Part shown: one piece after another, positions 26,339-34,941 of the stretch | Layout of the letters: each line of letters begins with the position of its first letter | Position numbering within the stretch: the first letter of the stretch is position 1 | Source of the DNA: Marinobacter mobilis | Lineage (GTDB): Bacteria; Pseudomonadota; Gammaproteobacteria; Pseudomonadales; Oleiphilaceae | Direction of reading: 5' to 3' | Length of the DNA stretch: 64,000 nt | Assembly: GCF_900106945.1 (NCBI RefSeq) | Contig: NZ_FNNE01000010.1 | Span: 62,001-126,000, forward strand | Notes under the pieces: model-generated | What the model was told of the DNA's origin: nothing | Databases searched by the model: none | Seen by the model: only the letters and a program-made list of their open reading frames with translations | Made by a program: the position numbers and the translations under genes

Positions 26339-26902
26339 TCAGTCCCGGGCCTGTTCCCCGGCCAACTGACGGCATGCATTCAACAATTCCTCCTGCAATT
26401 CCGTCGAGGCCAGTGCTCGCCCGATGCTCACAGCACCGACACCCAGAGCGATGACCGCCCAGGCTCTGGCGTCATCACCAAGCTCCTCGGTCAGGATCAC
26501 ATGAAGCTCTTTCAGGCCGTGTTCATAGGCCTGCTTCACATCATCACCCGCGCGGGCGACTTCACTGCTAAGCCCCGGCAACGGGCAACCATCCTCAGGA
26601 TGATCCAGGTGCCAACGACTAAAATAGTCATTGACCATCGCCTTATAACGCGCCTTACCGGCAGCCCGGCCCGCAAGCTTCTGCAGACGCTGCCGGGTAT
26701 TGTCCAGTTCGCTGGCAATGATTTCCCGGAACAACTGCGTCTTGGACCTGAAATGGCCGTAGAAAGCCCCACCGGTCAATCCCACCGACCGCATCAGGGC
26801 GTCCACGCCGGTCGTACCGAAACCTGCGGTCTTGACCAGGGCACCGGCTGAGGCCACCAGCTGCTTATGGGTTTCGGCTTTGTGATGGGCGGGGTATCTC
26901 AT
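26339..26902 (-). CDS. TetR-family transcriptional regulator
   Basis: A 187-residue repressor: N-terminal helix-turn-helix (about residues 10-55, with Gly-Gly-Ala-Phe-Tyr-Gly-His-Phe typical of the recognition helix) and a C-terminal ligand domain with Gly-Cys-Pro-Leu-Pro-Gly-Leu near residue 100, as in the YxaF/NemR-like group. ATG 26902 follows GGAG; the longer open frame upstream is not convincing. It lies upstream of the molybdoenzyme and divergent from the wax ester synthase gene. The 197-base gap between the divergent starts holds a GACCGG/CCGGTC repeat at 26976-26990 but not the 26248 palindrome. Confidence 0.85.
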   Translation of the reverse strand: MRYPAHHKAETHKQLVASAGALVKTAGFGTTGVDALMRSVGLTGGAFYGHFRSKTQLFREIIASELDNTRQRLQKLAGRAAGKARYKAMVNDYFSRWHLDHPEDGCPLPGLSSEVARAGDDVKQAYEHGLKELHVILTEELGDDARAWAVIALGVGAVSIGRALASTELQEELLNACRQLAGEQARD

Positions 26903-27099
26903 AACATCTCCAATCGCTATGACCACAGTATTGATGGCAATGATTGCAGTATATCCGTTCAGTAAAGACTCCGCCGACCGGACTCCGGTCACTGACCCTT
27001 TCGGCAACCGCGCAAGTTTGCATTGCCACTTCCGTTCTCCAGTAATTACAGTACCATCGGGAAAACATCCAATAATGACAATCTCAAGAGGACCAGCCC

Positions 27100-28470
27100 T
27101 TGAAGCTGCTCAGCCCGGCCGACCAGTTGTTTCTGTGGCTCGAAAAACGTCAACAACCGATGCACGTTGGCGGACTTCAGCTGTTCTCGTTTCCCGAAGG
27201 TGCCCCCGATGACTACGTTGCGCAACTGGCCGATCAGTTACAGCAGCAAACCGCCATTACGGCACCGTTTAATCAGCGTCTGACCAGTCGGCTGGGACAA
27301 AGCTACTGGACCGAAGACCACCAGTTCGACCTTGAGCACCACTTCCGTTTTGAAGCGTTGCCCACGCCCGGGCGCATCCGTGAGCTGCTGGCCTTCGTGT
27401 CTGCCGAGCACAGTCACCTGATGGACCGGGAACGACCATTATGGGAGTTCCACCTGATTGAGGGCTTGCAGGACCGGCGCTTTGCCGTCTATACCAAGGT
27501 CCACCACGCCCTGGTGGATGGCGTATCTGCCATGCGAATGATGAAGCGGATGATGTCGTCTGATCCCGACCAGCGCGACATGCCGCCGATCTGGAACCTG
27601 CCTGCCCGACAGCACCAAGAAGACCGGCCCCGGCCCTCGCTGATGAATAATCTGTCGCACCTGCTGGGCGAATCCGGCAAACAGCTGGGCACGGTACCAA
27701 CGGTGGCACGGGAACTGCTGCGTACCATCAATGAGGCACGCCGCAATCCGGAATACGACTCGATCTTTCACGCTCCCCGCTGCATCCTGAACCAGAAGGT
27801 CACCGGTTCCCGGCGTTTTGCCGCACAGTCATACAACCTCAGCCGCATCAAGGATGTCGGCGCCGCCTTTGGTGCCACCGTCAACGATGTGGTGATGGCA
27901 ATGTGCGCCAGCGCCCTGCGCAGCTATCTGCTGAGCCAGAACGCGTTGCCGGATAAATCCCTGGTGGCCATGGTGCCGGTATCCCTCCGTAAGGACGACA
28001 GCACCGAGGGCAATCAGGTGGGCATGATCCTCGCGGGCCTGGGCACGCATCTGAGCGACGCAGCCGATCGCCTTCGCCATATTCATCTGGAGGTAAACGA
28101 GGCCAAAGAGCGTTACGCCAACATGACCTCTGAGGAAATCATCAATTACACCGCGCTGACCCTGGCACCGGCCGGCTTCCACCTGCTGACCGGGATGGCG
28201 CCGAAATGGCAGACGTTCAACGTGGTGATTTCCAATGTACCCGGCCCCCAGGAACCGTGCTACTGGAATGGCGCGAAGTTGGAAGGGATGTATCCGGTGT
28301 CCATCGCGATGGACCGGATGGCGCTGAACATGACGCTGACCAGTTATTGTGACCAGATCGAGTTCGGGCTGATCGGTTGTCGCCGCACCCTGCCCAGCCT
28401 GCAACGGCTGCTGGACTACCTGGAAGACGGCCTCACGGAACTGGAGCAGGCTGCGGGGTTGCAGCCCTGA
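27100..28470 (+). CDS. Wax ester synthase/diacylglycerol acyltransferase
   Basis: A 456-residue bifunctional acyltransferase that joins fatty alcohol or diacylglycerol with acyl-CoA to give wax esters or triacylglycerol. The catalytic HHxxxDG motif is His135-His136-Ala-Leu-Val-Asp-Gly141; Pro-Leu-Trp-Glu and Asn-Asp-Val-Val segments are also in place. The start is TTG 27100, with AGAGGA upstream, because the N-terminus then reads Met-Lys-Leu-Leu-Ser-Pro-x-Asp as in other WS/DGATs. Such enzymes are common in Marinobacter, often in several copies. Confidence 0.9.
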   Translation: MKLLSPADQLFLWLEKRQQPMHVGGLQLFSFPEGAPDDYVAQLADQLQQQTAITAPFNQRLTSRLGQSYWTEDHQFDLEHHFRFEALPTPGRIRELLAFVSAEHSHLMDRERPLWEFHLIEGLQDRRFAVYTKVHHALVDGVSAMRMMKRMMSSDPDQRDMPPIWNLPARQHQEDRPRPSLMNNLSHLLGESGKQLGTVPTVARELLRTINEARRNPEYDSIFHAPRCILNQKVTGSRRFAAQSYNLSRIKDVGAAFGATVNDVVMAMCASALRSYLLSQNALPDKSLVAMVPVSLRKDDSTEGNQVGMILAGLGTHLSDAADRLRHIHLEVNEAKERYANMTSEEIINYTALTLAPAGFHLLTGMAPKWQTFNVVISNVPGPQEPCYWNGAKLEGMYPVSIAMDRMALNMTLTSYCDQIEFGLIGCRRTLPSLQRLLDYLEDGLTELEQAAGLQP

Positions 28471-28528
28471 GCGAAACCAAGGAGCCCTGAGTGAAACAAT
28501 GGGCTTGAGCGGAATCAAGAGCCCCGAG
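28468..28528 (+). repeat. Two imperfect copies of a 24-base sequence
   Basis: TGAGCGAAACCAAGGAGCCC at 28468 recurs as TGAGCGGAATCAAGAGCCCC at 28506, just behind the wax ester synthase gene. Possibly a decayed duplication; no function seen. Confidence 0.35.
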
Positions 28529-28545
28529 TGTCATGACACCCGGGG
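28522..28545. terminator. Bidirectional terminator hairpin
   Basis: CCCCG and CGGGG arms with inner GTGTC/GACAC arms form an almost perfect 24-base palindrome with one mismatch, between the convergent wax ester synthase and TM2 genes. Confidence 0.6.
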
Positions 28546-28563
28546 CCGGAGGAAGCAAGGCAT

Positions 28564-28968
28564 TCAGTAACCAGACTGCTCGCGGTTCTTCATCGAGATC
28601 TGGTCGTTGAGGGTCCAGAAATCGTAGAGCACCCCGATCAGGAACAGGCCGCCGGTAAACAGATAAATAATACCCGTGATCCATTTACCCATGTACATCC
28701 GGTGCACACCAAACACCCCCAGGAAGGTCAGCAGCAACCAGCTGATGTTGTAACTGGTACCTCCGGCCTGGAATCGCATGTCAGCCTCGCGGTCCATCGA
28801 AGGGATCAGGAACAGGTCAATAATCCAGCCAATAAAAAACAGGCCCAGTGTAAAGAACCAGATGGTTCCGGTTACCGGCTTGCCGTAGTAGAACCGGTGA
28901 GAACCGAGAAACCCGAAAATCCAGAGCAGGTAACCCAACACTTTGCTGTGGGTATTCGCTTGTTGCAT
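28564..28968 (-). CDS. TM2-domain membrane protein
   Basis: A 134-residue membrane protein made of two TM2-type units (about residues 5-60 and 70-125), each with a Gly-x-His-Arg-Phe/Met-Tyr-x-Gly motif between two hydrophobic helices. AAGGAGATG-type ribosome site precedes ATG 28968. TM2 proteins have no agreed function in bacteria. Single gene, downstream of the AraC regulator on the same strand but read away from it (same direction, 73 bases apart from its start). Confidence 0.8.
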   Translation of the reverse strand: MQQANTHSKVLGYLLWIFGFLGSHRFYYGKPVTGTIWFFTLGLFFIGWIIDLFLIPSMDREADMRFQAGGTSYNISWLLLTFLGVFGVHRMYMGKWITGIIYLFTGGLFLIGVLYDFWTLNDQISMKNREQSGY

Positions 28969-29041
28969 ATCTGCATCTCCTTATAAACCGACCGTGTAAC
29001 GTTGATGACGTAGCAGAACTGAAGGATTCCGGCAGAACCGC

Positions 29042-30148
29042 TCAGGGCCCAATTTCCGGCGCGGGATCGGGGCCGTCTTCGCGAAATTCACTGGCAGACT
29101 TACCGGTCCACTTACGGAAAGCCCGGCTGAAATTGGACAGATCGGCATAGCCCAGCTCGTAGGCGATCTCGCTCACCGACTGATTGGTGTAACGCAGCAA
29201 CTGGATGGCACGGTCCTTGAGCACCTGCTCCACAATCTCCCGATAGGTGGTGTCTTTTTCGGCCAAGCGCCGCTTCAGGGTCCGCGATGAGACACAGAAG
29301 CGCTCGGCCATGGTCTCTAGCGAGGGCAATGGGCCCGGCATGATGTGCAGCATGTTGCGGATCGCGTAGGTGATGTCGCCCTGATCCTTGAGCGCTTTCT
29401 GCAGCTCGAACTCGCACTGGTCGCGGGCCATCTTGGAGGCATCAGCATCCGCCAGGCGCATACGCGCGTCCAGCAGCTTCTTGGGAAAGACAATCATTTC
29501 TTCCTGCTGCTGGTAGCTGATGTCCGCCGGCAACTGATCCGCAAACTGGGCAAAATAGTCCGGTTCCGGACCGGTCAGATGCACTTTGATACCAGGAATC
29601 TTGCCATTGGTCAGCGGAAAGCCCATTTCTTCTGCACTGGAACGGTCGATCAACTGGTCCGCCAGCATCAGTAACGTGGTTGCCACGGTTTCCGCCAGGA
29701 AGTGGTAGAGCCCCGGCACATCGAATTCTGCGCGCAGGGTGACCAGGACACGATCACCCGCATCGTTGATGTTCATGGTCAGGAAGGGCACCCGAAGCTG
29801 CAGGTAACGGCGCACCGAATCGATGGCCTCGCCCATGGTCGGACTGGTCAGGGCCGCCAGCCCCAGGGTACCGTGAATGGTGACCCGCAATTCACGCGCC
29901 AGCATGAAGCTCAGGCCCTGGTGTCCGGCCAGTTTCAGCGCCCGCTCGGCCATCACCATGGCATCCGTTACGAAGACCCTGCTGTTATTGGCCTTGAGGT
30001 CATCCGCGCTGAAGCTCAAGCCGTCATAGAGCTGGCGTTCATTATGACCGAGTTTGCCCACCGTCTCCGCGAGTACCCGCAGGTATACCCCGGGAACCAG
30101 GAACAGTCCCAGCATCTGCCGTTCTCTATCCGGGCCGTTATTTGCCAT
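29042..30148 (-). CDS. AraC-family transcriptional regulator
   Basis: A 368-residue regulator with an N-terminal effector domain of the 'arabinose-binding of AraC' type seen in OruR-like proteins (about 20-205) and a C-terminal AraC double helix-turn-helix (about 255-350, ending in Asn-Phe-Ser-Arg-Ala-Phe-Arg-Lys-Trp-Thr-Gly). Divergent from a predicted metal-dependent hydrolase gene, its probable target. The 300-base gap between them (30149-30448) should carry both promoters; I found no clear operator in it. Confidence 0.87.
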   Translation of the reverse strand: MANNGPDRERQMLGLFLVPGVYLRVLAETVGKLGHNERQLYDGLSFSADDLKANNSRVFVTDAMVMAERALKLAGHQGLSFMLARELRVTIHGTLGLAALTSPTMGEAIDSVRRYLQLRVPFLTMNINDAGDRVLVTLRAEFDVPGLYHFLAETVATTLLMLADQLIDRSSAEEMGFPLTNGKIPGIKVHLTGPEPDYFAQFADQLPADISYQQQEEMIVFPKKLLDARMRLADADASKMARDQCEFELQKALKDQGDITYAIRNMLHIMPGPLPSLETMAERFCVSSRTLKRRLAEKDTTYREIVEQVLKDRAIQLLRYTNQSVSEIAYELGYADLSNFSRAFRKWTGKSASEFREDGPDPAPEIGP

Positions 30149-30448
30149 GGTACGTCCTATTTAAGGGATGGAGCATCGTCCGCTGCGGCAACGCCTCATC
30201 AGGTTTTCAGTTACGGTGGCCTCGGCAGATGCTACCACGAACTGACACCCTCCCGGGTAGTGGCAAGCCCGCCTCCCGCGAGGTGTCATCTCGGTCAACC
30301 AAGCAATTGCTTGGCCCATTATCCACGGCCAACGTCCTGTTTTCGTCTGTTTTCTGGCCAGCATCCCCGACACACTGGAACCATAACCACAGCGCGCATC
30401 CATCAAACCAAAAAATATCTATAAAGCGCCCAGGACAGGAGTTCCATC

Positions 30449-31336
30449 ATGCCGACAACAGGTCGTACCCAAACCGTCAAGACCCGTACACCGGACAACG
30501 TTACCATCAAACCCCAGCGCATGGGCTTTGAGTTTAGTGAGAAGACGCCCCGTTACTGGCTCGATAACAGCTACTTTATCAGCCACACAATGAATGCCCT
30601 GTCGGTACTGTTTCCCCAGGGAGAGCAGTTCTTTGTGGATTCGGTCCGTTATTTCCGCGACCAGATCACCGATCCGAAAATGAAGGAAGAAGTGCGCGGT
30701 TTCATTGGCCAGGAAGCCATGCATTCGCTGGAACATATGACCATGAACCAGCATGTCCGCGATCAGGGCATGCCGGTGGAAGAGCTGGAGAAGCAACTCA
30801 GTGTGATTCTGGGCATTGCCAAGAAGCTGCCCAAGCGCCATCAGCTTGCCATCACCTGCGGCCTAGAGCACCTGACGGCCATGCTGGCTGACATGCTGCT
30901 GGAGCGCAACGATGTCCGCGAAGACATGCACGAGTCCATGCGCACGCTCTGGGTATGGCACGCCATCGAAGAAACCGAGCACAAGGCGGTAACTTTTGAT
31001 GTCTTCCAGCAAGTAGGTGGCAGCTACGCTGAACGCACCTTCTACCTGGCGTTCTCCACGGCGATGCTGGGGGTTGTCGCGTCTGCCTTTACCGCCCAGA
31101 TGATGCTCAAGGACCCGAAAGGGTTCAGTCTGAAGGACAGCGCCAAGAGCCTGTGGCGGATGTGGGGCAAAGACGGCACGTTCTCAAGCCTGATCCCCAC
31201 CTGGCTGGAATACTTCAAGCCGGGCTTCCACCCCTGGGATCACAACAACAGCGAGCTGATCGAGCGCTTCAAGGCCCAGGTCAGTGAGAAAATCGCGCCC
31301 CAGTTCAAGACCGGCAACCGTCGTACCCTGCAGTAA
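30449..31336 (+). CDS. Predicted metal-dependent hydrolase (PF10118 type)
   Basis: A 295-residue protein of the uncharacterised 'predicted metal-dependent hydrolase' family. Its helical core has His/Glu motifs (Gly-Gln-Glu-Ala-Met-His-Ser-Leu-Glu-His near residue 88 and Ala-Ile-Glu-Glu-Thr-Glu-His near 172) like those of di-iron four-helix proteins. One hydrophobic stretch (about 190-215) may touch the membrane. AGGAG precedes ATG 30449. Family members are often next to AraC regulators, as here, and in lipid or hydrocarbon users, but no reaction is proven. Confidence 0.75.
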   Translation: MPTTGRTQTVKTRTPDNVTIKPQRMGFEFSEKTPRYWLDNSYFISHTMNALSVLFPQGEQFFVDSVRYFRDQITDPKMKEEVRGFIGQEAMHSLEHMTMNQHVRDQGMPVEELEKQLSVILGIAKKLPKRHQLAITCGLEHLTAMLADMLLERNDVREDMHESMRTLWVWHAIEETEHKAVTFDVFQQVGGSYAERTFYLAFSTAMLGVVASAFTAQMMLKDPKGFSLKDSAKSLWRMWGKDGTFSSLIPTWLEYFKPGFHPWDHNNSELIERFKAQVSEKIAPQFKTGNRRTLQ

Positions 31337-31353
31337 TTGCTCCGGCGCACCGA

Positions 31354-31381
31354 AAGAAGGACAGCCCCGGCTGTCCTTCTT
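31354..31381. terminator. Strong bidirectional terminator
   Basis: 13 complementary bases on each side (31354-31366 and 31369-31381), with A-rich and T-rich outer ends, between the hydrolase and a convergent amidotransferase gene. Confidence 0.75.
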
Positions 31382-31404
31382 CATTAGCCTGACGGCCCAC
31401 CCCG

Positions 31405-32211
31405 TCAGTCTGTGGGTGGGCGCGGATAATCCGGCACCCCGACCACACCCGAGGCCATAACCTCGCCCTTGCGCCACAACCGCCACTCCCCGGGCTGGTA
31501 CAGTTCCCAGCGCTCGTCGGTGGTCAGCGGCTCGGTGACAATGACACTGACAATGTCATTGGCGGTGGTTTCAGCCTCGAAATCAACGATCACATCGGCG
31601 TCTTTGAGCCGGGCCGGCCCGAACGGTGCGCGCCGGGTAATGCTGGCCATCTTGGTGGTACAGAAGGTAAACAGCCAGTCACCATTGCTCAGCAGCAGAT
31701 TGAACACCCCCCGCCTGGCGTAGCCCTCGGACAATTTCACCAGCCGTTCACTGAGCCCCTCCAGGGAGTCGCTACGCTGGCCCTGCGCCCGCATCCGGTT
31801 AAGCAGGTCGCAGAACACCTGCTCGCTGTCGGTATCGCCGACCGGCTCATAAAATCCTGGCTCGGCCCGGAAACCCTCCAACTGGCCGTTATGGGCAAAC
31901 GTCCAATACTGGCCCCACAGTTCCCGGATAAAGGGGTGGGTGTTGGCCAGGCAGATCGAACCGACATTGGCCTGACGGATGTGGCAGATTGCCACTTCGC
32001 TCTTGATGGGGTGAGTCTGCACCACCTCGGCTATGCGGGAACTCGCACTGGCACCGGATTCGTGGAATGCCCGCACGCCCTTACCTTCGTAGAAAGCCAC
32101 GCCCCAGCCATCACGGTGCGGGCCCGTGTCGCCACCGCGCCGGGTGAGACCGGTAAAGCTGAAACACAAATCAGTGGGGGTATTGGCACTCATCGCCAAC
32201 AGCTCACACAT
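31405..32211 (-). CDS. Class II glutamine amidotransferase, YafJ-like
   Basis: A 268-residue protein starting Met-Cys-Glu-Leu: after Met removal Cys2 is the N-terminal nucleophile of class II (Ntn) amidotransferases. Other family marks: Arg-Arg-Gly-Gly-Asp, Asp-Gly-Trp-Gly near residue 34 and Phe-Ala-His-Asn-Gly near 100. Such stand-alone domains (YafJ) have no known acceptor. ATG 32211 overlaps the end of the upstream diguanylate cyclase gene, so the two are coupled; a longer open frame upstream would lose the N-terminal Cys and is rejected. Confidence 0.85.
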   Translation of the reverse strand: MCELLAMSANTPTDLCFSFTGLTRRGGDTGPHRDGWGVAFYEGKGVRAFHESGASASSRIAEVVQTHPIKSEVAICHIRQANVGSICLANTHPFIRELWGQYWTFAHNGQLEGFRAEPGFYEPVGDTDSEQVFCDLLNRMRAQGQRSDSLEGLSERLVKLSEGYARRGVFNLLLSNGDWLFTFCTTKMASITRRAPFGPARLKDADVIVDFEAETTANDIVSVIVTEPLTTDERWELYQPGEWRLWRKGEVMASGVVGVPDYPRPPTD

Positions 32212-33307
32212 CGGCAACATCCTTGCTTGGCGTGGCTTCAACGGCAGGGTTGTCACCACTCTCAACCACATTCCGCCCTCCGCGCTTGCCTTGGTACAGG
32301 CGCCGGTCAGCGATACGGAACAGGGTATCGGCCTGGTGACCGTCCCTGGCGGAGTGGGCAATGCCGAACGATGCGGTGACCGCAATGTCGTCGCCGCGGT
32401 AACTCAGACGGGTCTCGGCGATACGCTCCCGCACCTCTTCAATCAATTGGACCGTGTCGTCCGGAGCCACATCCCGCAACAGCAGACCAAATTCCTCACC
32501 ACCCAGCCGGCCGACGGTGTCGGTACCACGCAGGCGTTCGGTCAGGGCCCGACTGACCAGGCGCAACAGACGGTCACCGGCATCATGGCCAAAGGTGTCG
32601 TTCACCTGCTTGAAGCGGTCGAGATCAAGCACCACCAGGGCATAGGGAATGTTGCTGCGGCGGCACTCGGCGATGGTGCGGGCCAGTAGTTCGTGGAAGC
32701 GGTTTCGATTGACCAGCCCGGTGAGGGGGTCGGTCTGGGCCATATTGACCAGGCGCTGACGGGTTTCTTCCCGACGCTGCTCATAGAGGTGAATAAACAG
32801 CAGCATCAGCGTTGAACCGAGCAGCAGATTGAGAAAATCGATGGCACTGCGGGCAGAGTGGATACTGTCGAGAAAATACAGGTAGCCCAGACAGCCGCCG
32901 ATCATAAACGGCAAACACAACAGCAGCCCCTGACGCTTGCCAAGCAACAGATATGACAGCACCGGCATCATCAGCACCCAGATCGACGCCGAGATCGAGG
33001 CCTCGGGTACAATGATGATGATATTGAAGAAGGTGAACAGCGGAATCAGGTAACCATAGATCCAGCGTTGCAGATAACGGCTGTGCCCGAGCCGCCAGAA
33101 GCCGATGGCCAGCAGCGCCGAGGCGACCAGTTCGGCAAAGGCGAGGGTGGTGTGGCCGTTGGCAATCTGCAGCAGGGCAAAGGGGACCAGTGACACCGCC
33201 GTGACAATATAGAGCCAGCGCGCCAGTAATCGGCGGTGGCTGTCACTCAATCCAGGACGGTAGTGGACAGAAGTTCCAGCGGGGTAGGTTTGGCGCGGTG
33301 CGGTCAT
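32204..33307 (-). CDS. Membrane diguanylate cyclase (GGDEF)
   Basis: A 367-residue protein with about six membrane helices (about 25-190) and a C-terminal GGDEF domain that makes cyclic di-GMP. The active site is Gly-Gly-Glu-Glu-Phe near residue 270, and Arg-Gly-Thr-Asp five residues before it fits the inhibitory I-site (RxxD), so it is probably active and product-inhibited. ATG 33307 chosen over an upstream TTG. The stop overlaps the next gene's start (ATGTGTGA), coupling it to the amidotransferase. Confidence 0.88.
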   Translation of the reverse strand: MTAPRQTYPAGTSVHYRPGLSDSHRRLLARWLYIVTAVSLVPFALLQIANGHTTLAFAELVASALLAIGFWRLGHSRYLQRWIYGYLIPLFTFFNIIIIVPEASISASIWVLMMPVLSYLLLGKRQGLLLCLPFMIGGCLGYLYFLDSIHSARSAIDFLNLLLGSTLMLLFIHLYEQRREETRQRLVNMAQTDPLTGLVNRNRFHELLARTIAECRRSNIPYALVVLDLDRFKQVNDTFGHDAGDRLLRLVSRALTERLRGTDTVGRLGGEEFGLLLRDVAPDDTVQLIEEVRERIAETRLSYRGDDIAVTASFGIAHSARDGHQADTLFRIADRRLYQGKRGGRNVVESGDNPAVEATPSKDVADV

Positions 33308-33444
33308 GACAGTTTGGTCCAAGCGATAGCGCCAGTATAAGTTCTTGGACCAGAGAGTAAAACTGTTCGGTCGGACGATGAGCCCCTGGAACGACGTCAG
33401 ACGCCATTCAGGGGCTCAGCCGACGCCCCCACAGGGGCCTGCTA

Positions 33445-34260
33445 TCAGTTGTACAGGTTCTTGCGTGAGAAACGGGCGACCAGCGGCTGGTAAGCGGCAC
33501 CCAGCAGACGGTTGAGGGCATCGATCCCCCAGGCATCCGGCCCTACCAGGATACGGGACTCGTCACGCAGAATACCTCTGATGATGGTTTCCGCGGCTTT
33601 CTCCGGCGTGGTCATGGCCAACTTGTCGAAGCCCTTGCGCTGGGCATCGGCGTTCTCTGAAACACCCATGCGGGCGGCGTTGGCAATGTTGGTGCGAATA
33701 CCACCGGGATGGACACAACTCACAGCCACCGGCTGGCCCTCGAGCTGCATTTCCTGACGCAACGCTTCGGTAAAGCCCCGCACGGCGAACTTGGCCGCGT
33801 TGTAGGCACTCTGCTTGGGAACGCCAATCAGGCCAAAAACACTGGACACGTTCACCACATGGCCGTCGCCAGAGGCAATCAGGTGAGGCAGGAACGCGCG
33901 GGTTCCATGGGCAACGCCCCAGAAATCGATGTCCATGATCCACTTGAAGTCTTCATCGGTCATTTCACGTACCGACGCCGACAGGGCAACACCGGCATTG
34001 TTGATGATCAGGTTGACCTGACCGAAGTCCTTGGCGACCTCGTCGGCGTGGGCGTAAATGGCATCACGATCCGACACATCCAGCAGGTAGGTGCGAACCT
34101 CACTGGCCCCGCAGCTTGCTGCGGCTTCCTTGAGTCCGGCCTCGTTGACATCAGACAGTGCCAACCGACAGCCACGAGCCGCCAGCAAATGGGCCAGGGC
34201 ACGACCGATACCGGAACCTGCGCCGGTAACCACTGCAACCTTGTTGTTCAACTCTTTCAT
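33445..34260 (-). CDS. Short-chain dehydrogenase/reductase
   Basis: A 271-residue classical SDR. NAD(P) site Gly-Ala-Gly-Ser-Gly-Ile-Gly near residue 13, Asn-Asn-Ala-Gly near 88, Ser in Asn-Val-Ser-Ser near 140, and catalytic Tyr-x-x-x-Lys (Tyr-Asn-Ala-Ala-Lys) near 155. Oxidises or reduces a hydroxyl/keto group; substrate unknown. ATG 34260 chosen because it starts just before the beta-strand of the Rossmann fold. Single gene. Confidence 0.87.
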   Translation of the reverse strand: MKELNNKVAVVTGAGSGIGRALAHLLAARGCRLALSDVNEAGLKEAAASCGASEVRTYLLDVSDRDAIYAHADEVAKDFGQVNLIINNAGVALSASVREMTDEDFKWIMDIDFWGVAHGTRAFLPHLIASGDGHVVNVSSVFGLIGVPKQSAYNAAKFAVRGFTEALRQEMQLEGQPVAVSCVHPGGIRTNIANAARMGVSENADAQRKGFDKLAMTTPEKAAETIIRGILRDESRILVGPDAWGIDALNRLLGAAYQPLVARFSRKNLYN

Positions 34261-34477
34261 AGACCGTGACCTCTTGTTGTTCGGCTCGTAAGTTGGCAGA
34301 GCAATTACTCTAATTTCATTCACTGTATCATCTCGGCCAAACCGGCCTATGGCAGCAAATCTCGGCGGCTTCGGACGTTTCGGTCAGTCCGCAATCCCGA
34401 CGGGTTTCACGGGACGGCAGCAACCCCATTGGTTACAATCGGTTTTTTGATGTTTTCACAACCTGGCGGAACTGTTT

Positions 34478-34939
34478 ATGGAATGGAGTCTTACCCATCT
34501 CTGGTTGATTCTGGCCCTGGTGCTGAGCCTGGCCGAACTGGCGTCGGGCGTCCTGTTACTGCTGGCGCTGGGCATCGCTGCCGCGCTGACAGCCATCGTG
34601 GCGTACCTCGATGCGCCCTTTGAATGGCAACTCGTGGCCATGGGGGTGTTCTCCGGCATTCTGGTCCCGGTGGCCATTCGCTGGATCAAACCCCGCTTTT
34701 CCCCCAGGGGTGTGGCGTACGGCACCACCGGCACCGGCGTCGAATCCGGGCAGCGCTACCGCACCCTCAAACGGGATTACGATGGTGCCAGCGGCATCAA
34801 GATTAATGGCGACTTCTACCGCCTGCGGGTAACCCCCGACAATCTCACCGACCTGCCGGAAGGCACTGAAGTCGTGTTCGACACATTCGATGGCACCACA
34901 GCCGTGGTCCATTGCGTCAACCCAAGCAAGGAGCAATAA
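34478..34939 (+). CDS. NfeD-like membrane protein
   Basis: A 153-residue protein with two to three N-terminal membrane helices (about 8-70) and a C-terminal beta-barrel of the NfeD OB-fold type. It is followed two bases later by the SPFH gene, the usual NfeD-stomatin pairing in which NfeD is thought to act with the SPFH scaffold in membrane organisation or quality control. Confidence 0.85.
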   Translation: MEWSLTHLWLILALVLSLAELASGVLLLLALGIAAALTAIVAYLDAPFEWQLVAMGVFSGILVPVAIRWIKPRFSPRGVAYGTTGTGVESGQRYRTLKRDYDGASGIKINGDFYRLRVTPDNLTDLPEGTEVVFDTFDGTTAVVHCVNPSKEQ

Positions 34940-34941
34940 GC

